64,000 nt of DNA from Ryuthela nishihirai (GCA_038380435.1 JAWZYU010000017.1:23497283-23561282), one strand, 5' to 3'. Numbered from the stretch's first letter, positions 32,137 through 43,717 are shown. A program made the numbers and translations. Notes: generated by a model from the letters alone, not told the origin.

Positions 32137-32771
32137 TGTTACGACAGAAGAATCTGGCAACCGAAAGCAAAGTTTCAGCCAACGAATAAGAACGTTGGGA
32201 GAATTTGGAGAAGAAGAGTGGAGCGTTAACAGTTTTGTGTTGTAACGGTCGTTGTGTTGTAACGGTCGGTGAGTTCGAAAATGGACGGTGAGCTGTTCTG
32301 AGACAGGCGCGTAAGTATCAAGAAGTAACTTGATGTGTTGTGTATACACGGAAGGATAAAAGTGGGATCTTTTATCGTTAAGTATCAAGAAGTAACTTGA
32401 TGTGTTGTGTATACGCGGAAGTATAAAAGTGGGAACTTTTATGGCTAACTTCGAATGTCTACACGGACTGTCTTTTTGTTCGGCTAGTGTGTGAAAAGTT
32501 ATTAGCACAGGACGAGAATTGGTTTACGAGTGAAGATCTTCGGGTGACCTGGTAAATCAAGTAAAAGGTAGTATTTAGTAAAATACACAGAGCTGATATT
32601 GTGTGCTCTACGCAGGAAGATTGATGACTTGTGCATGTTAATAGTTGATTTGTTAATAAGATACTTCATCCATATTTCCTTTGTAACAATTTACCTTGTA
32701 TTGAATTTGGTTTTGAAATATAGCTTTTAATACTCACGCTCAGTGGCTATCCATTTTTGTAATCCGCAACA
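32137..32771 (+). repeat. 5' LTR
   Basis: 635 bp, from 'tgttacgacag' to 'ccgcaaca'. It contains a 67-bp tandem duplication (32312-32378 and 32379-32445), a 17-bp duplication 'ttgtgttgtaacggtcg' near 32235-32270, and a TATA-like box. Confidence 0.95.
32422..32429 (+). promoter_or_regulatory. TATA-like box in the 5' LTR
   Basis: 'tataaaag' in the second 67-bp unit; the first unit has the weaker 'gataaaag'. The matching site in the 3' LTR is 38028-38035. Confidence 0.5.
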
Positions 32772-32773
32772 TT

Positions 32774-32790
32774 TGGTGTCAGAAGTGGGA
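32774..32790 (+). promoter_or_regulatory. Primer-binding site, tRNA-Leu type
   Basis: 'tggtgtcagaagtggga' lies 2 nt after the LTR. It is complementary to CCA plus the 3' end of animal tRNA-Leu species ending in TCCCACTTCTGACA. Confidence 0.8.
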
Positions 32791-32801
32791 TAATTTATTG
32801 A

Positions 32802-35800
32802 ATGCCGTTAACTAGAAGTATGGATGAATTAGTAAAGTTGTTAAATGACTTGAAAGCCGATATGAAAGCCGATATAGCTGCCCAAAGCGATAAAATAGGT
32901 GACCAGATGACTGATATGGCTACACAGATGAATGACATTAAAAGTCAAAATAATGAGTTGAGAACTGAGATAGTTTCTCAAAAAGATGATTTGAAAGCCG
33001 AAATGGCCGCACAAAATAATGAGTTGAGAAATAAAATAGGTGACCTGGCCGCACAAAATACTGAGATGAGAGCTGAAGTGGCTTCTCAAATTGATAAGAT
33101 TTCTGATAAGTGTAAGGACATTATGACCGAACTAAATAGTGTAAAAGATGATCTTGATAGTGTTAAGTTAGATTATAAACACGAAATTGAAATTGTAAAA
33201 ACTGATTGTGAACGCCAGTTTCAGATTTTGAGAAATGAAATGTTACCTTCTGCCTGTGATAATAATAATTCTAGTGGAAATAATGTTATTACACATATCG
33301 CTAAAAATACAACTAAACCTTCTACATATGATGGTCAATCATCTTGGACAGTATTTAAAACACAATTCGAAGTTATCGCTACAGCCAATGAGTGGAATGA
33401 ATTCCAAAAGGCCAGTTTTCTTGCAGCTTCCTTAAGAAATTCTGCTGCGGAAGTTTTGCAGTCTGTTCCAGAAGAAAAACGACTTGATTATCAAAGTCTA
33501 GTTTCTGCATTAGAACTAAGGTTTGGTGATAGTTATTTAAAACAATATTACGTGACTCAATTTAAACATCGCATGCAGAAAAATGGTGAAACTTTGCAAG
33601 AGCTTGCTAGTGATATTGAGCGTCTAGCTAGATTGGCTTATAGTAACTGTCCACCAGAAATTCAAGATAATTTAGCTCAATTACAATTTATTGATGCTAT
33701 TGCTGACCCTGACACTCAGCAATCTCTGAGGATGTTGGAAGGTGAATCCTTAAAGTCAGCTGTGGTACATGCTATGAAATACGAGTGCTCCAGGCTTTCC
33801 TCCCGAGCGAACAAACGTGCAGTGAGATTTGTGAGTGCAGAAGAAACTGTAGAAAAGGATAATGAAATGAAAGAACTAACCAAAGCCATACTATCCGTTT
33901 TGAAAGATATAAAAGGTTCTTCTTCAAAACCTACAACAGACCTCCAGTGTTGGAATTGTGGCAAGACCGGACACATTCGTACCAACTGCACTAGGAAACG
34001 AATGAGGAGTCCAAGTACATCAACTAGACAACAGGATCAGAGAAACAGAAAATTTATCAATCTTGCGAGGCAAAGGCTGGTTGTTGATTGGTTGGCCCCA
34101 GGGGAAGTCGCCCACGTTTCAACATTACATGGCGATAATAATGGATTAGTAGCTGATGGAGCCATAAATGGAATACCTTGCCGTATGATAGTCGACACTG
34201 GTGCAAATGTAACTTTACTCAGAACGGATATAATAAAGAAAATAATACCTCACCCAAACTTGAATACTACACAGTCTAGAATAAGCCTACAAACGGCCAC
34301 TGGAGATCGTGCAAAAGTTCATGGAAAAATAGAACTTAATATTCGAGTTGGTAGCTGTCTGGTTCGCCATCCTGTTTACATCGCTGACATCTACGACGAA
34401 TGCATATTAGGCCTTGATTTTCTTAAGAAACATGGATTCAACATTAGACCCAGTGATAACCTACTCATCTATGAGACAGAAGAGATTCCTCTGCTTAGCC
34501 GGACGTCTGATTCTTTATCAAGCGTAATTCCAATATTAGTGACGGAAGACACAGAGATCCCAGCACAAAGTGAAGTTATAGTCCGTGGACAACGGGCGGA
34601 GACTTCTGGGGCCTTCCGATTGGCAGTTACTGATGCCTCTGGTAAAGGAGCTTTGGCTCATAACATCCTGGTTGCAAGGACTTTAGTCAGAATAGATAAA
34701 GAACAGATCCCTATCAGAGTGATGAACTGTAACAAATCCAATAGAATGTTAAAAAAGGGTGAGGAATTAGCAATATGTGAAGCTGTTACCTGTGTAACAA
34801 GTATAAATAAAATAGAAGTTACCGATTCATATCAAAACCATACCGACATCCCGTCTCATCTTACTGAATTATGGAGAGAAACAAGACAAATATTAACTGA
34901 AAACCAAGCTGCTAAGGCCGAGAACCTATTAAAAGAATTTTCTGACATTTTTTCTGCCACATCAAATGATTATGGCCGTACTAACCTGACAGAACATAAA
35001 ATCAACACTGGTGATTCTCCTCCAGTCCATCTGCCGGCAAGAAGGCTTCCATTGGCAAAAAGAGAGGAGACGGAACAACTCATAAAGGACATGGAAGCTC
35101 AGGGCATTATAGAACCATCACAGAGTCCCTGGACATCACCAGTAGTTCTTGTCAAGAAAAAAGATGGATCTACACGATTTTGTGTAGATTATCGCAGATT
35201 AAATGACGTAACAAAGAAAGATTCCTTTCCTTTACCCAGGATTGACGATACACTAGACACTTTATCTGGGTCAGAATGGTTCTCAACATTAGATTTAAAG
35301 AGCGGCTATTGGCAAGTTGGTATACGTCCTGAAGACCGTGAGAAAACGGCTTTCAGTACAGGGAATGGACTTTGGCAGTTTAAGGTGATGCCATTTGGAC
35401 TTTGTAATGCACCTGCCACATTTGAGCGACTAATGGAGTCAGTGCTCAAAGGTTTGTCTTTGGAGGTCTGCCTGGTTTACTTGGACGACATCATAGTTCT
35501 TGGAAGAACTTTTGAAGAACATTTGAGAAATCTTCGTCAAGTATTTGAAAAACTTAAGGCAGCCAAGTTAAAATTGGGACCGACAAAGTGTAAACTGTTC
35601 CAGCAAGAAGTTCATTACCTTGGTCATGTGATCACTACAGCAGGGATTAAGACTGATCCTAGTAAGATAGAAGCTGTAAGAGACTGGCCTCCACCACAAG
35701 ATGTTCATCAACTTCGTAGTTTTATTGGACTTTGCACCTACTATAGAAGATTTGTCAAAGGTTTCTCCAACATCGCAAGGCCATTACATCGTCTGACAGA

Positions 35801-37835
35801 AGAGGGCCAGCGGTTTATGTGGACCACCGAATGCGATATAGCCTTTCAACAGCTAAAGAAAACTCTTTCCACAGCACCAGTGCTAGCGTACCCACAAACT
35901 GGAAAACAATTCGTGATAGATACTGACGCAAGTAACACAGGAGTTGGTGCTGTGCTTTCACAAGAACAAGACGGACAAGAGAGAGTTATTGCATACTTTA
36001 GTAAAACTTTATCCAAACCAGAGCGGAATTACTGTGTAACACGCAAAGAACTGTTAGCAATAGTAAAAGCAATAGAACATTTTCATCATTATCTCTATGG
36101 CCAGAAATTCCTTATACGTACTGATCATGCTGCACTTAGATGGTTATTAAACTTCAAAAACCCTGAAGGACAAATCGCTAGGTGGATACAACGGTTACAA
36201 GAATACGATTTCTCCATCGAACATCGAAGTGGTAAAATGCATAAGAATGCAGATGCTCTTTCCAGGCGCCCATGTATTGACAACTGTAAACATTGCTATA
36301 ATGCAGAACTGAAATTTGGAACTAAAGAGATAATGCCCATAAGACAAATAGTATCGACACAAACAAACAGTGACACCCCTAACATCTGGAATCCAATTGA
36401 AATCAGGAAGGCTCAACTAGATGATGAAGACATAAAACCAATATTAGAATTGATTGAAAAATCTGATGTAAGACCTAATTGGGAGCAAATCTCGAGGTAT
36501 AGTCCAACTACTAAAAGTTACTGGGCACAGTGGGATTCCTTAAAAATGGAAGACGGAGTATTATACAGAAGATGGGAGAATCCCACTGGACGGCTGATCC
36601 GTTGGCAGATAATCCTTCCTCGATCCCGAGTGGAACTTGTGATGAAAGATGTACATGATAGTGCCACTGGAGGACACTTCGGTGTTAATAAGACATTAGC
36701 CAAAGTCAGGGAACGATTTCATTGGTTGAAAAGTAGGGCAGACGTTGAGAGATGGTGTAGGCAATGTGAAGCCTGTGCAGCAAAGAAAGGCCCTAAGACT
36801 AGGAGTCGGGGTAAGCTGCAGACGTATAACGTTGGTGCCCCTTTTGAAAGAATAGCCATTGATGTAATGGGTCCGTTTCCTAGAACTGATGATGGAAATC
36901 GATATTTATTAGTGGTAATGGATTATTTCACAAAGTGGCCTGAGGTATATCCCATCCAAGACCAGGAAGCAACAACAGTGGCTGAGATGATAGTTAATAA
37001 CTTCATTAGTAGGTATGGAGTACCTTTACAACTCCACTCTGATCAAGGACGGAATTTTGAATCCAATGTGTTTAAAGGCATCTGTCAACTATTAGGCATT
37101 CAGAAAACCAGAACAACTCCCTTACACCCTCAGTCGGATGGTATGGTTGAAAGGTTCAATAGAACAATTGCTCAGCATTTAGCATTATTTGTGAACGACC
37201 ACCAACGTGACTGGGATCGCCATGTACCACTCCTTTTGCTGGCATATAGAACGGCAGTGCATGAGACAACTGGACAGACACCTTCCATGATGATTTTTGG
37301 AAGAGAGTTACGTCTTCCCTGTGACCTTTTATATGGTCGGCCCGAAGCAATGCCTGTGTCCACTCCACAATACGTACAAGAATTGCAACAACGACTAGAA
37401 GAAATCCATCACTCCGTTAGACATAACATCGACATAACAAGTGACAGAACCAAAACAAGATATGACAGTAAAATAAATGGAACTATTTTCAATCAAGGAG
37501 ATCTTGTCTGGCTATACAGTCCACATAGAAAAAAAGGACTATCTCCAAAACTTCAGAAACCTTGGGAAGGTCCATATACAATAGTTAACAGGATTAATGA
37601 CGTGGTATATCGCATTCGTCGACGTCCAGCTACAAAGTGCAAGGTGGTTCACGTGGATCGTTTGGCTCCGTTTCATCGAAGAACTGAAGAAACTTTGGAA
37701 TCCAGAATTGTTCGGGACGAACAAGACCTAGGAAGGGGGCAGTGTTACGACAGAAGAATCTGGCAACCGAAAGCAAAGTTTCAGCCAACGAATAAGAACG
37801 TTGGGAGAATTTGGAGAAGAAGAGTGGAGCGTTAA
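32802..37835 (+). CDS. gag-pol: Gag-Pol polyprotein, single 1677-residue ORF
   Basis: Gag and Pol are fused in one frame with no shift site. Order: a coiled coil of repeated K/N-E-I-A-A-Q heptads (about residues 5-145); a capsid-like region; a CCHC knuckle CWNCGKTGHIRTNC (383-396); an aspartic protease with MIVDTGANVTLL (Asp465); a reverse transcriptase with FCVDYRRLN, GYWQV and YLDD (893-896); an RNase H starting at VIDTDASNTG (Asp1040); and an integrase with an HHCC finger (His1285, His1292, Cys1319, Cys1322) and the triad Asp1354, Asp1414, Glu1450 (D-35-E spacing). A GPY-type module (WEGPYTIVNRI) follows. No chromodomain or envelope was seen. The last 31 codons lie inside the 3' LTR. This PR-RT-RH-IN order defines Ty3/Gypsy; I do not assign a clade. 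All catalytic residues checked are present. Confidence 0.97.
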   Translation: MPLTRSMDELVKLLNDLKADMKADIAAQSDKIGDQMTDMATQMNDIKSQNNELRTEIVSQKDDLKAEMAAQNNELRNKIGDLAAQNTEMRAEVASQIDKISDKCKDIMTELNSVKDDLDSVKLDYKHEIEIVKTDCERQFQILRNEMLPSACDNNNSSGNNVITHIAKNTTKPSTYDGQSSWTVFKTQFEVIATANEWNEFQKASFLAASLRNSAAEVLQSVPEEKRLDYQSLVSALELRFGDSYLKQYYVTQFKHRMQKNGETLQELASDIERLARLAYSNCPPEIQDNLAQLQFIDAIADPDTQQSLRMLEGESLKSAVVHAMKYECSRLSSRANKRAVRFVSAEETVEKDNEMKELTKAILSVLKDIKGSSSKPTTDLQCWNCGKTGHIRTNCTRKRMRSPSTSTRQQDQRNRKFINLARQRLVVDWLAPGEVAHVSTLHGDNNGLVADGAINGIPCRMIVDTGANVTLLRTDIIKKIIPHPNLNTTQSRISLQTATGDRAKVHGKIELNIRVGSCLVRHPVYIADIYDECILGLDFLKKHGFNIRPSDNLLIYETEEIPLLSRTSDSLSSVIPILVTEDTEIPAQSEVIVRGQRAETSGAFRLAVTDASGKGALAHNILVARTLVRIDKEQIPIRVMNCNKSNRMLKKGEELAICEAVTCVTSINKIEVTDSYQNHTDIPSHLTELWRETRQILTENQAAKAENLLKEFSDIFSATSNDYGRTNLTEHKINTGDSPPVHLPARRLPLAKREETEQLIKDMEAQGIIEPSQSPWTSPVVLVKKKDGSTRFCVDYRRLNDVTKKDSFPLPRIDDTLDTLSGSEWFSTLDLKSGYWQVGIRPEDREKTAFSTGNGLWQFKVMPFGLCNAPATFERLMESVLKGLSLEVCLVYLDDIIVLGRTFEEHLRNLRQVFEKLKAAKLKLGPTKCKLFQQEVHYLGHVITTAGIKTDPSKIEAVRDWPPPQDVHQLRSFIGLCTYYRRFVKGFSNIARPLHRLTEEGQRFMWTTECDIAFQQLKKTLSTAPVLAYPQTGKQFVIDTDASNTGVGAVLSQEQDGQERVIAYFSKTLSKPERNYCVTRKELLAIVKAIEHFHHYLYGQKFLIRTDHAALRWLLNFKNPEGQIARWIQRLQEYDFSIEHRSGKMHKNADALSRRPCIDNCKHCYNAELKFGTKEIMPIRQIVSTQTNSDTPNIWNPIEIRKAQLDDEDIKPILELIEKSDVRPNWEQISRYSPTTKSYWAQWDSLKMEDGVLYRRWENPTGRLIRWQIILPRSRVELVMKDVHDSATGGHFGVNKTLAKVRERFHWLKSRADVERWCRQCEACAAKKGPKTRSRGKLQTYNVGAPFERIAIDVMGPFPRTDDGNRYLLVVMDYFTKWPEVYPIQDQEATTVAEMIVNNFISRYGVPLQLHSDQGRNFESNVFKGICQLLGIQKTRTTPLHPQSDGMVERFNRTIAQHLALFVNDHQRDWDRHVPLLLLAYRTAVHETTGQTPSMMIFGRELRLPCDLLYGRPEAMPVSTPQYVQELQQRLEEIHHSVRHNIDITSDRTKTRYDSKINGTIFNQGDLVWLYSPHRKKGLSPKLQKPWEGPYTIVNRINDVVYRIRRRPATKCKVVHVDRLAPFHRRTEETLESRIVRDEQDLGRGQCYDRRIWQPKAKFQPTNKNVGRIWRRRVER
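37731..37742 (+). promoter_or_regulatory. Polypurine tract
   Basis: 'ggaagggggcag' immediately before the 3' LTR. It is the plus-strand primer site and also lies within the Pol coding frame. Confidence 0.75.
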
Positions 37836-38377
37836 CAGTTTTGTGTTGTAACGGTCGTTGTGTTGTAACGGTCGGTGAGTTCGAAAATGGACGGTGAGCT
37901 GTTCTGAGACAGGCGCGTAAGTATCAAGAAGTAACTTGATGTGTTGTGTATACACGGAAGGATAAAAGTGGGATCTTTTATCGTTAAGTATCAAGAAGTA
38001 ACTTGATGTGTTGTGTATACGCGGAAGTATAAAAGTGGGAACTTTTATGGCTAACTTCGAATGTCTACACGGACTGTCTTTTTGTTCGGCTAGTGTGTGA
38101 AAAGTTATTAGCACAGGACGAGAATTGGTTTACGAGTGAAGATCTTCGGGTGACCTGGTAAATCAAGTAAAAGGTAGTATTTAGTAAAATACACAGAGCT
38201 GATATTGTGTGCTCTACGCAGGAAGATTGATGACTTGTGCATGTTAATAGTTGATTTGTTAATAAGATACTTCATCCATATTTCCTTTGTAACAATTTAC
38301 CTTGTATTGAATTTGGTTTTGAAATATAGCTTTTAATACTCACGCTCAGTGGCTATCCATTTTTGTAATCCGCAACA
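37743..38377 (+). repeat. 3' LTR
   Basis: 635 bp, same ends, same internal 67-bp duplication; no difference from the 5' LTR was noticed when the two were read side by side. Confidence 0.95.
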
Positions 38378-39982
38378 ATATGAAGGCTACCTGGCAATTA
38401 ATATATGAAATATTAGAAGGAAAACAGAAAAAATCAGTGGACGATGTAATAATTGACAATATGTCTAAAAAGAAATTATCTGTGGAAGAAATAATAAATA
38501 ATTACAATGACATTTGTAATACACTAATTTTACAGATAAGAGATACAAATCACCAAGATGATATAAATTATGTTCCAACCATGATGCAAAGAGTTTTGAA
38601 ATCTATCTATATACATGAAATCACTGAAAAACAAACTGATGAAATAATTACTTCATTAGACACCAATAAATCACCTGGTTATGATAATGTTTACATTAAA
38701 CACATAAAATTTAATAAAGAAACACTACTTAATATTATATCAAAAATTATAAATCAGATTATATTTACTGGGGACATACCTACTGAACTCAAAACAGGTA
38801 TTTTAAGACCAATTTTTAAAAGTGGTATTAAGGAGGACTTTTCTAACTATTGACCAGTAACAATTCTACCTATTTTTTCGAAAATAACGGAAAAATATAT
38901 TTATAATACTGTTATTAACTTTTTACTTAAGTGCAACATAATTAATGAAAATCAATATGGCTTTCAAAAAGGAAAAAACATAATTCAACTAATTACTAAA
39001 ATTGCAAATAATATTAATAAATCATTGAATAATAGGGAAAAAATTGTAACTATGTTCTTAGATTTAAAGAAAGCTTTCGATACAATAGATCATAGCATTT
39101 TACTAAATAAATTGGAAAATTACGGTATTCATGGTATATTGTTAGATTGGTTTAGAAATTATTTATCAGACAGATACACAATTACTAAAATAAAAAAACT
39201 GCTACAGCAGAAAAGTAATTACATGATATGGAATTCCCCAAGGCTCAATTTTAGGTCCTTTATTGTTCCTGGTATACATAAATGATTTATTCAATACAAA
39301 ATTAAAAAGTGCTATTTATCTATATGCTGACGACATTGTTTTAATAAACAGTCACAAATATTTAAATGATAGCATTTCAGAGGTTCAAACAGATTACAAT
39401 AATATTATTAGGTGGTTAAATCATAATAAAATCTATTTAAATGAGAAAGAAACAAAATTGATGATTATACATTCACCAGGATTTCACATTCATCAAAACC
39501 TCTTTATCAAAACTCATAAAATAAATTACAGAAAAAATGATGCTTCAAATTGTGAATCATTATGTAGTTGCCTTTTTGTTGAGCAAGTAAATCAAATAAA
39601 ATACTTAGGAATCATTTTTGATTAATATTTTAGGGGGAATGCCCATATATCCCACATATGTGAAAACTTGAGATTATGAGCGATAAAAATTCAAAAATTG
39701 AAATACGTATTAAATATGGAAACCTGTGTATTATTTTATAAAACAATATGCGAATCTATTTTAAATTATGGAATAATTGTGCATGGAACAACTAACTTAA
39801 CTAACATAAATAAAATAGAAAAACTGCAGTCTGTAATAGCTAAAAATATCATTCCGTTTCATTTGCAAAAAAATTATAAAACTTCCACAGATAGATTAAA
39901 ATTTTTAAACCTTTTATCCTACAGCAATTTATATGAATATAATTTAATAATAAAAATTTTTTTGACGAAACTTACAAACTAA
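38378..39982 (+). pseudogene. LINE ORF2, C-terminal part: reverse transcriptase
   Basis: Starts with MKATWQLIYEILEGK directly after the LTR. RT blocks follow: LDTNKSPGYDNVYIKHI, LKTGILRPIFKSG, a stop after FSNY at 38851, NQYGFQKGKN, TMFLDLKKAFDTIDHSILL, and in another frame LVYINDLF and LYADDIVLI (catalytic YADD). The C-terminal region has IKYLGIIFD and later ILNYGIIVHG. Stops at 38851 and 39623 and shifts near 39220-39280 inactivate it. The CR1/Jockey grouping rests on the ORF order and these blocks. Confidence 0.78.
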
Positions 39983-40526
39983 AAGTTTAACATAATAAAA
40001 ATACAAGACTTCAAAACCACGGTTATTACAAATTGCCAAATTTTCGAAATAATTACGGGAAACATACCTCCGAATATCAAGTACCACTTATAGTTAATGC
40101 TATTCCAAAAGAATTACTAAATATAGATTCTTTTAGAAGACTTAAAATGGATTTAAAAAATTATTTGGTATTTTCTATTTAGCTGATTTTTGTGTGTTGT
40201 ATTTTGTGGATTTATTTGATGTACACTATTTTTGTGGCTGAATGACCTATGTTTAATTTAATTTATTCATTTTCCTGCAGATAAGCTATTTAGCTTTGCA
40301 GGTCAAATGGTAAATGTATTTGTATTCTTTACTTTTATGAATAAAAATTATATTCTTAAAAAAAAACATTGCATGTTTCAATCTTTCTGTATATGTCTGT
40401 TATAATTGTTTTATGGCATTTTTATTGCTCAAAAGTATGAGCAGATGGCTAGCATAGAATGAAGGGAAGAGTTGATTCATATGTTAAGCTTCACACACAC
40501 AAAATACATTATATATGTTTCAAACA

Positions 40527-40902
40527 CACTGGGTTGGGTTGGTTTGCTCTACCTCTGAGTGGTATTTTTTTTGCATACAATGGGCTAAATAGCCAATTCA
40601 TAAGGACCCAGAGGACTCGGAGAAGGTTGAGGGGAAGAGACCCCTGGACACCTATTGGGAGACTGATGGTAGCCTCCCTTCAAGGCCATCCATTATGTTC
40701 TTTAAAGTGCACAAAGTATAAGCTCTTCCACACGAGCCATGGCTTAATATTCCATCTGCTGGACAGTGGCCTTTTCAAGCCCATCGGTATCTCCTACTGA
40801 TTGAAGGCAGGTCAAGGTGTTTTGCATGAATAAATCTTAACCTGGGCCTGCAGATTACAAGTCTGACATTCCACTGATTGAGCCACTACCACCACTTCAA
40901 AG
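40527..40902 (-). mobile_element. SINE family B, diverged
   Basis: Reverse copy: tail mirror 'ctctacctctgagtgg', central block decayed, head mirror ending 'gattgagccactacc'. Flanks 'ttcaaacaca' / 'ttcaaagaca' may be the target duplication. Confidence 0.75.
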
Positions 40903-42971
40903 ACATTGACAAATTAGTAACTCAATGTGTAGGTTTATGGCACTAGCATTACTGTGAATTTTGCCATAAGTTTTCTTAATTTAAACTTTTAATATAATTT
41001 TTAAATCTATGCATCCTAAAAATTATTTGCACATAAAACATCTAATTAGCATTCAGGACTCGTCAACATTTGATATTCTCATAATTGCAGGAAGTTACTT
41101 TTATTTTAAATCTCTCAAAACTTCTGTTGTATTCAATATATTAAATCTTTTGTAAATTTAAGGTAAATTATAGAGTTTAATATAGCAACAAGATGACAAA
41201 CTAGTAATTTAAACAGGCTGCCTTTGTATATATAGGGGCGGGGGGAAGGTTACAAAAAGTGCAGGCCTTAGGATTAGAAGTATTTTTCTCCCTTTAGCTG
41301 TTAAAGCAAATGTGGTGAATAAAGCATGGAAATACAAGAAAAAAAAGGCCTCAAAATTCGTATTGGCACTTGTACCCTTAAAAATGCCAAGTGGCTGTAA
41401 TTTTAGGAGTATAATAATTTTTATTATATTTTTAAAGATTTTTTAACCTTTATTGTCTGACATATGGATATATCTACTGCAATGCATTATGTTCAGTTTT
41501 GTGTTCAAAGGAATAAGGTAAATTATCAGGGTTGTCCCATACACAGTAATCAAAATAACATCATTATATATATTCAAATATGATTTATTAATTATTTGAT
41601 TTTGAAATAATTATAAGTTATGAAAAAGTTTTTAATTGCAGAATCATCTCTACAGCATGTTTCAATGGTATTTCGTTCTGAGCCACGATGGGAAATTATG
41701 GAGCCTTTGCCTGATTTTGGTATGCTAATTTTTAATTCATTGTTATGTTATTTCAATATTTTTTCTTGATTGCAAACAGAATTTTTCAATTTTAAATATT
41801 CTTTTTTCTTTTCAATAATCTTTCCTGAAAAATTCTTTAAAAACTTCTAAATTACATATTCTTTTTACACACACCTTTGTTTTCATTAAGCAATTAACTG
41901 TCTTCTACTTTACATAATTTTAGATTATCTTTTTTGTACTCAGATTTTTACCTTTAATACAATATATATTCATACATCAATTTCATTCTTTTCTAGTTGC
42001 TTTCAGAAAAAGCAAGTTAATGTTTTCACCTTGCCATCTGCATGTCCATCTACAGACATTCAACTTGTGGTTGTTTTTAGAGATAAATTAAAACTTCTTT
42101 TTGGGTTGGATAGGTATTGATGAAATATTACATTCACACTTTTTGAATCTCCCAAACGTTTTGATTTTGTCCTTTGATGGTGGAAAATTTTGAAAACTTT
42201 GAAACTTTAAACAAATATGCAAACAATCTATTTGGGGTAGAAATTTGATATTTTATTGATAGAGTGATGATCAAGGGGATTACATTGGTAGCAACAATTT
42301 GTCGTTTCATTCAGGAGGCAGGAAAAATACAATGTTTTATTTTAAGAGAGTAATGAAAAATTATTTTTGAGTTGAATAGCTACTAATGAAATGTGATGAA
42401 TTGTAGTTTTCAAATCCTCCAAAAGGATTTAATTTACATTATTAGAAGTCACTAAATGTTGAAAATGTAAAACTTGAAGAAATATTGCAAATGATATATA
42501 TATGTTAGAAATTCTAGTGGTTATAATGGTTGATTGAGAATAGATACCCAGATAACTTATTAACAGGGTATAATTTATTTTCATACGTGTTTAAATTAAA
42601 TTACTACTGGTTAAAATTTGACATGTTTTTCATTTTTAAGAAGTTTTACCTTGTTTTTGAAATTTTCAATAATATTTTAATATAGTAAATAATGGATAAA
42701 TTATTTTATGCACTGACTGATTCGCTCCTTAACCCTAGGGGATGAGAAACACTACTTTTTCATAAAGGGGAAGGGATAAATGACAAATTGTTTTTGCATT
42801 TGACAAGGCTAATAATATTATTTACATTTACCACTCACCTATTAGAATGAATTACTGTTAAAGGGTGAAATATTTGGAAAATGAAAAGCTTCATTTTTTT
42901 TTAATGAGCATCTCATATTCACCAGAGGTGATAAGTTATTCTTCTAGTTAAACATGTACACCAAGTCTTGT
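40903..42971. other. Intron sequence around exon c, no repeat recognised
   Basis: Apart from the exon at 41642-41719 this is AT-rich unique-looking sequence. Confidence 0.4.
41642..41719 (+). CDS. PXK: PXK exon c: PX-kinase linker
   Basis: 78 bp between GCAG|AATCAT and TTTG|GTATGC, phase 1 in and out. With the carried base it reads ESSLQHVSMVFRSEPRWEIM and then EPLPDF. The FRSEP.WE pattern is strongly conserved in the family and leads from the PX domain into the kinase-like N-lobe. Confidence 0.9.
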
Positions 42972-42983
42972 CCTACTGCTTAG

Positions 42984-43368
42984 AGGGGCGGGGGTGGCTC
43001 AGTCGGTAGCGCGCCAGGCTCGTAATCTGTAGTTCCCAGGTTCGAGTCCCAGCTGGGTCAGCGTTGAGATTTATCTCCGCAAAAATTCCCCGCCCTGCCC
43101 ACGGTCAGTAGGGGACACCGATGGGCTTGGAAAGGCCACCATCCGTCGGATGGGACGTTAAGCCGTGGCCCCGTGTGCAGGAGAGCCATACCCTGTGCAC
43201 GTTAAAGAACACGCTGGATGGCCTTGACGGGAGGCTACCATTTGTCTCCCAACAGCTGTTCCAGTGGGTCCCCTTCCCCAACCTTCTCTGAGCCTTCGGG
43301 GTCCACGTGACCTGGCCATTTAGCCCATTGTGTGCAAAAAAGTGCCGCTCAGAGGTAAAACAACCCAA
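42984..43368 (+). mobile_element. SINE family B, full length and young
   Basis: Close to the apparent consensus. Perfect 12-bp duplication 'cctactgcttag' at 42972-42983 and 43369-43380. Confidence 0.93.
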
Positions 43369-43627
43369 CCTACTGCTTAGCATTTCAGAATGGTTAGTAA
43401 CAGCATTATAATATCAGAATTAAAGTCAGAAACATACACATAAATGCACAACATCAAGTAATTCTGAGTGGGAATGTTTAGATGCCAAACTTTAATCACA
43501 TACTTATAGGGATATTAACAACTTATGCAAAATAATAACAATTATTATGTTTATTATTATTACATAATGCACTTACAATATATACATTACAATTATTATG
43601 TATTCAATATATATATTGCAATTATTG

Positions 43628-43716
<89 letters not shown>
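43628..43716 (+). repeat. (TTA)n microsatellite
   Basis: About 29 uninterrupted 'tta' units; predicted poly-Leu and poly-Tyr ORFs are artefacts. Confidence 0.97.

Positions 43717-43717
<1 letters not shown>

Larger units (their letters stand above)
32137..38377 (+). mobile_element. Ty3/Gypsy LTR retrotransposon, apparently intact
   Basis: 6241 bp bounded by two 635-bp LTRs that read as identical by eye, with a 4-bp target duplication 'atat' (32133-32136; 38378-38381). It has a tRNA-Leu-like primer-binding site, a polypurine tract and one uninterrupted Gag-Pol ORF. Identical LTRs plus an open frame imply a very recent insertion. It lies sense to both the host gene and the LINE it interrupts. 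Confidence 0.96.
29640..40366 (+). mobile_element. CR1/Jockey-type LINE, split by a SINE and by a Gypsy element
   Basis: Two-ORF non-LTR retrotransposon of about 4.3 kb once the insertions (30017-30223 and 32137-38377) are removed. A coiled-coil/RRM-type ORF1 comes first, then ORF2 with EEP endonuclease and RT. The 3' end carries 'aataaaaatta' and a short A run at 40358-40366. Very A-rich sense strand. Several frameshifts and stops show it is dead. The 5' boundary is approximate; no target duplication was found. Confidence 0.75.

Noticed and set aside
32101..32508. 128-135-residue antisense ORFs in both LTRs (also 37728-38114)
   Set aside because: Same sequence twice because LTRs are duplicates; no domain, and antisense to the element.
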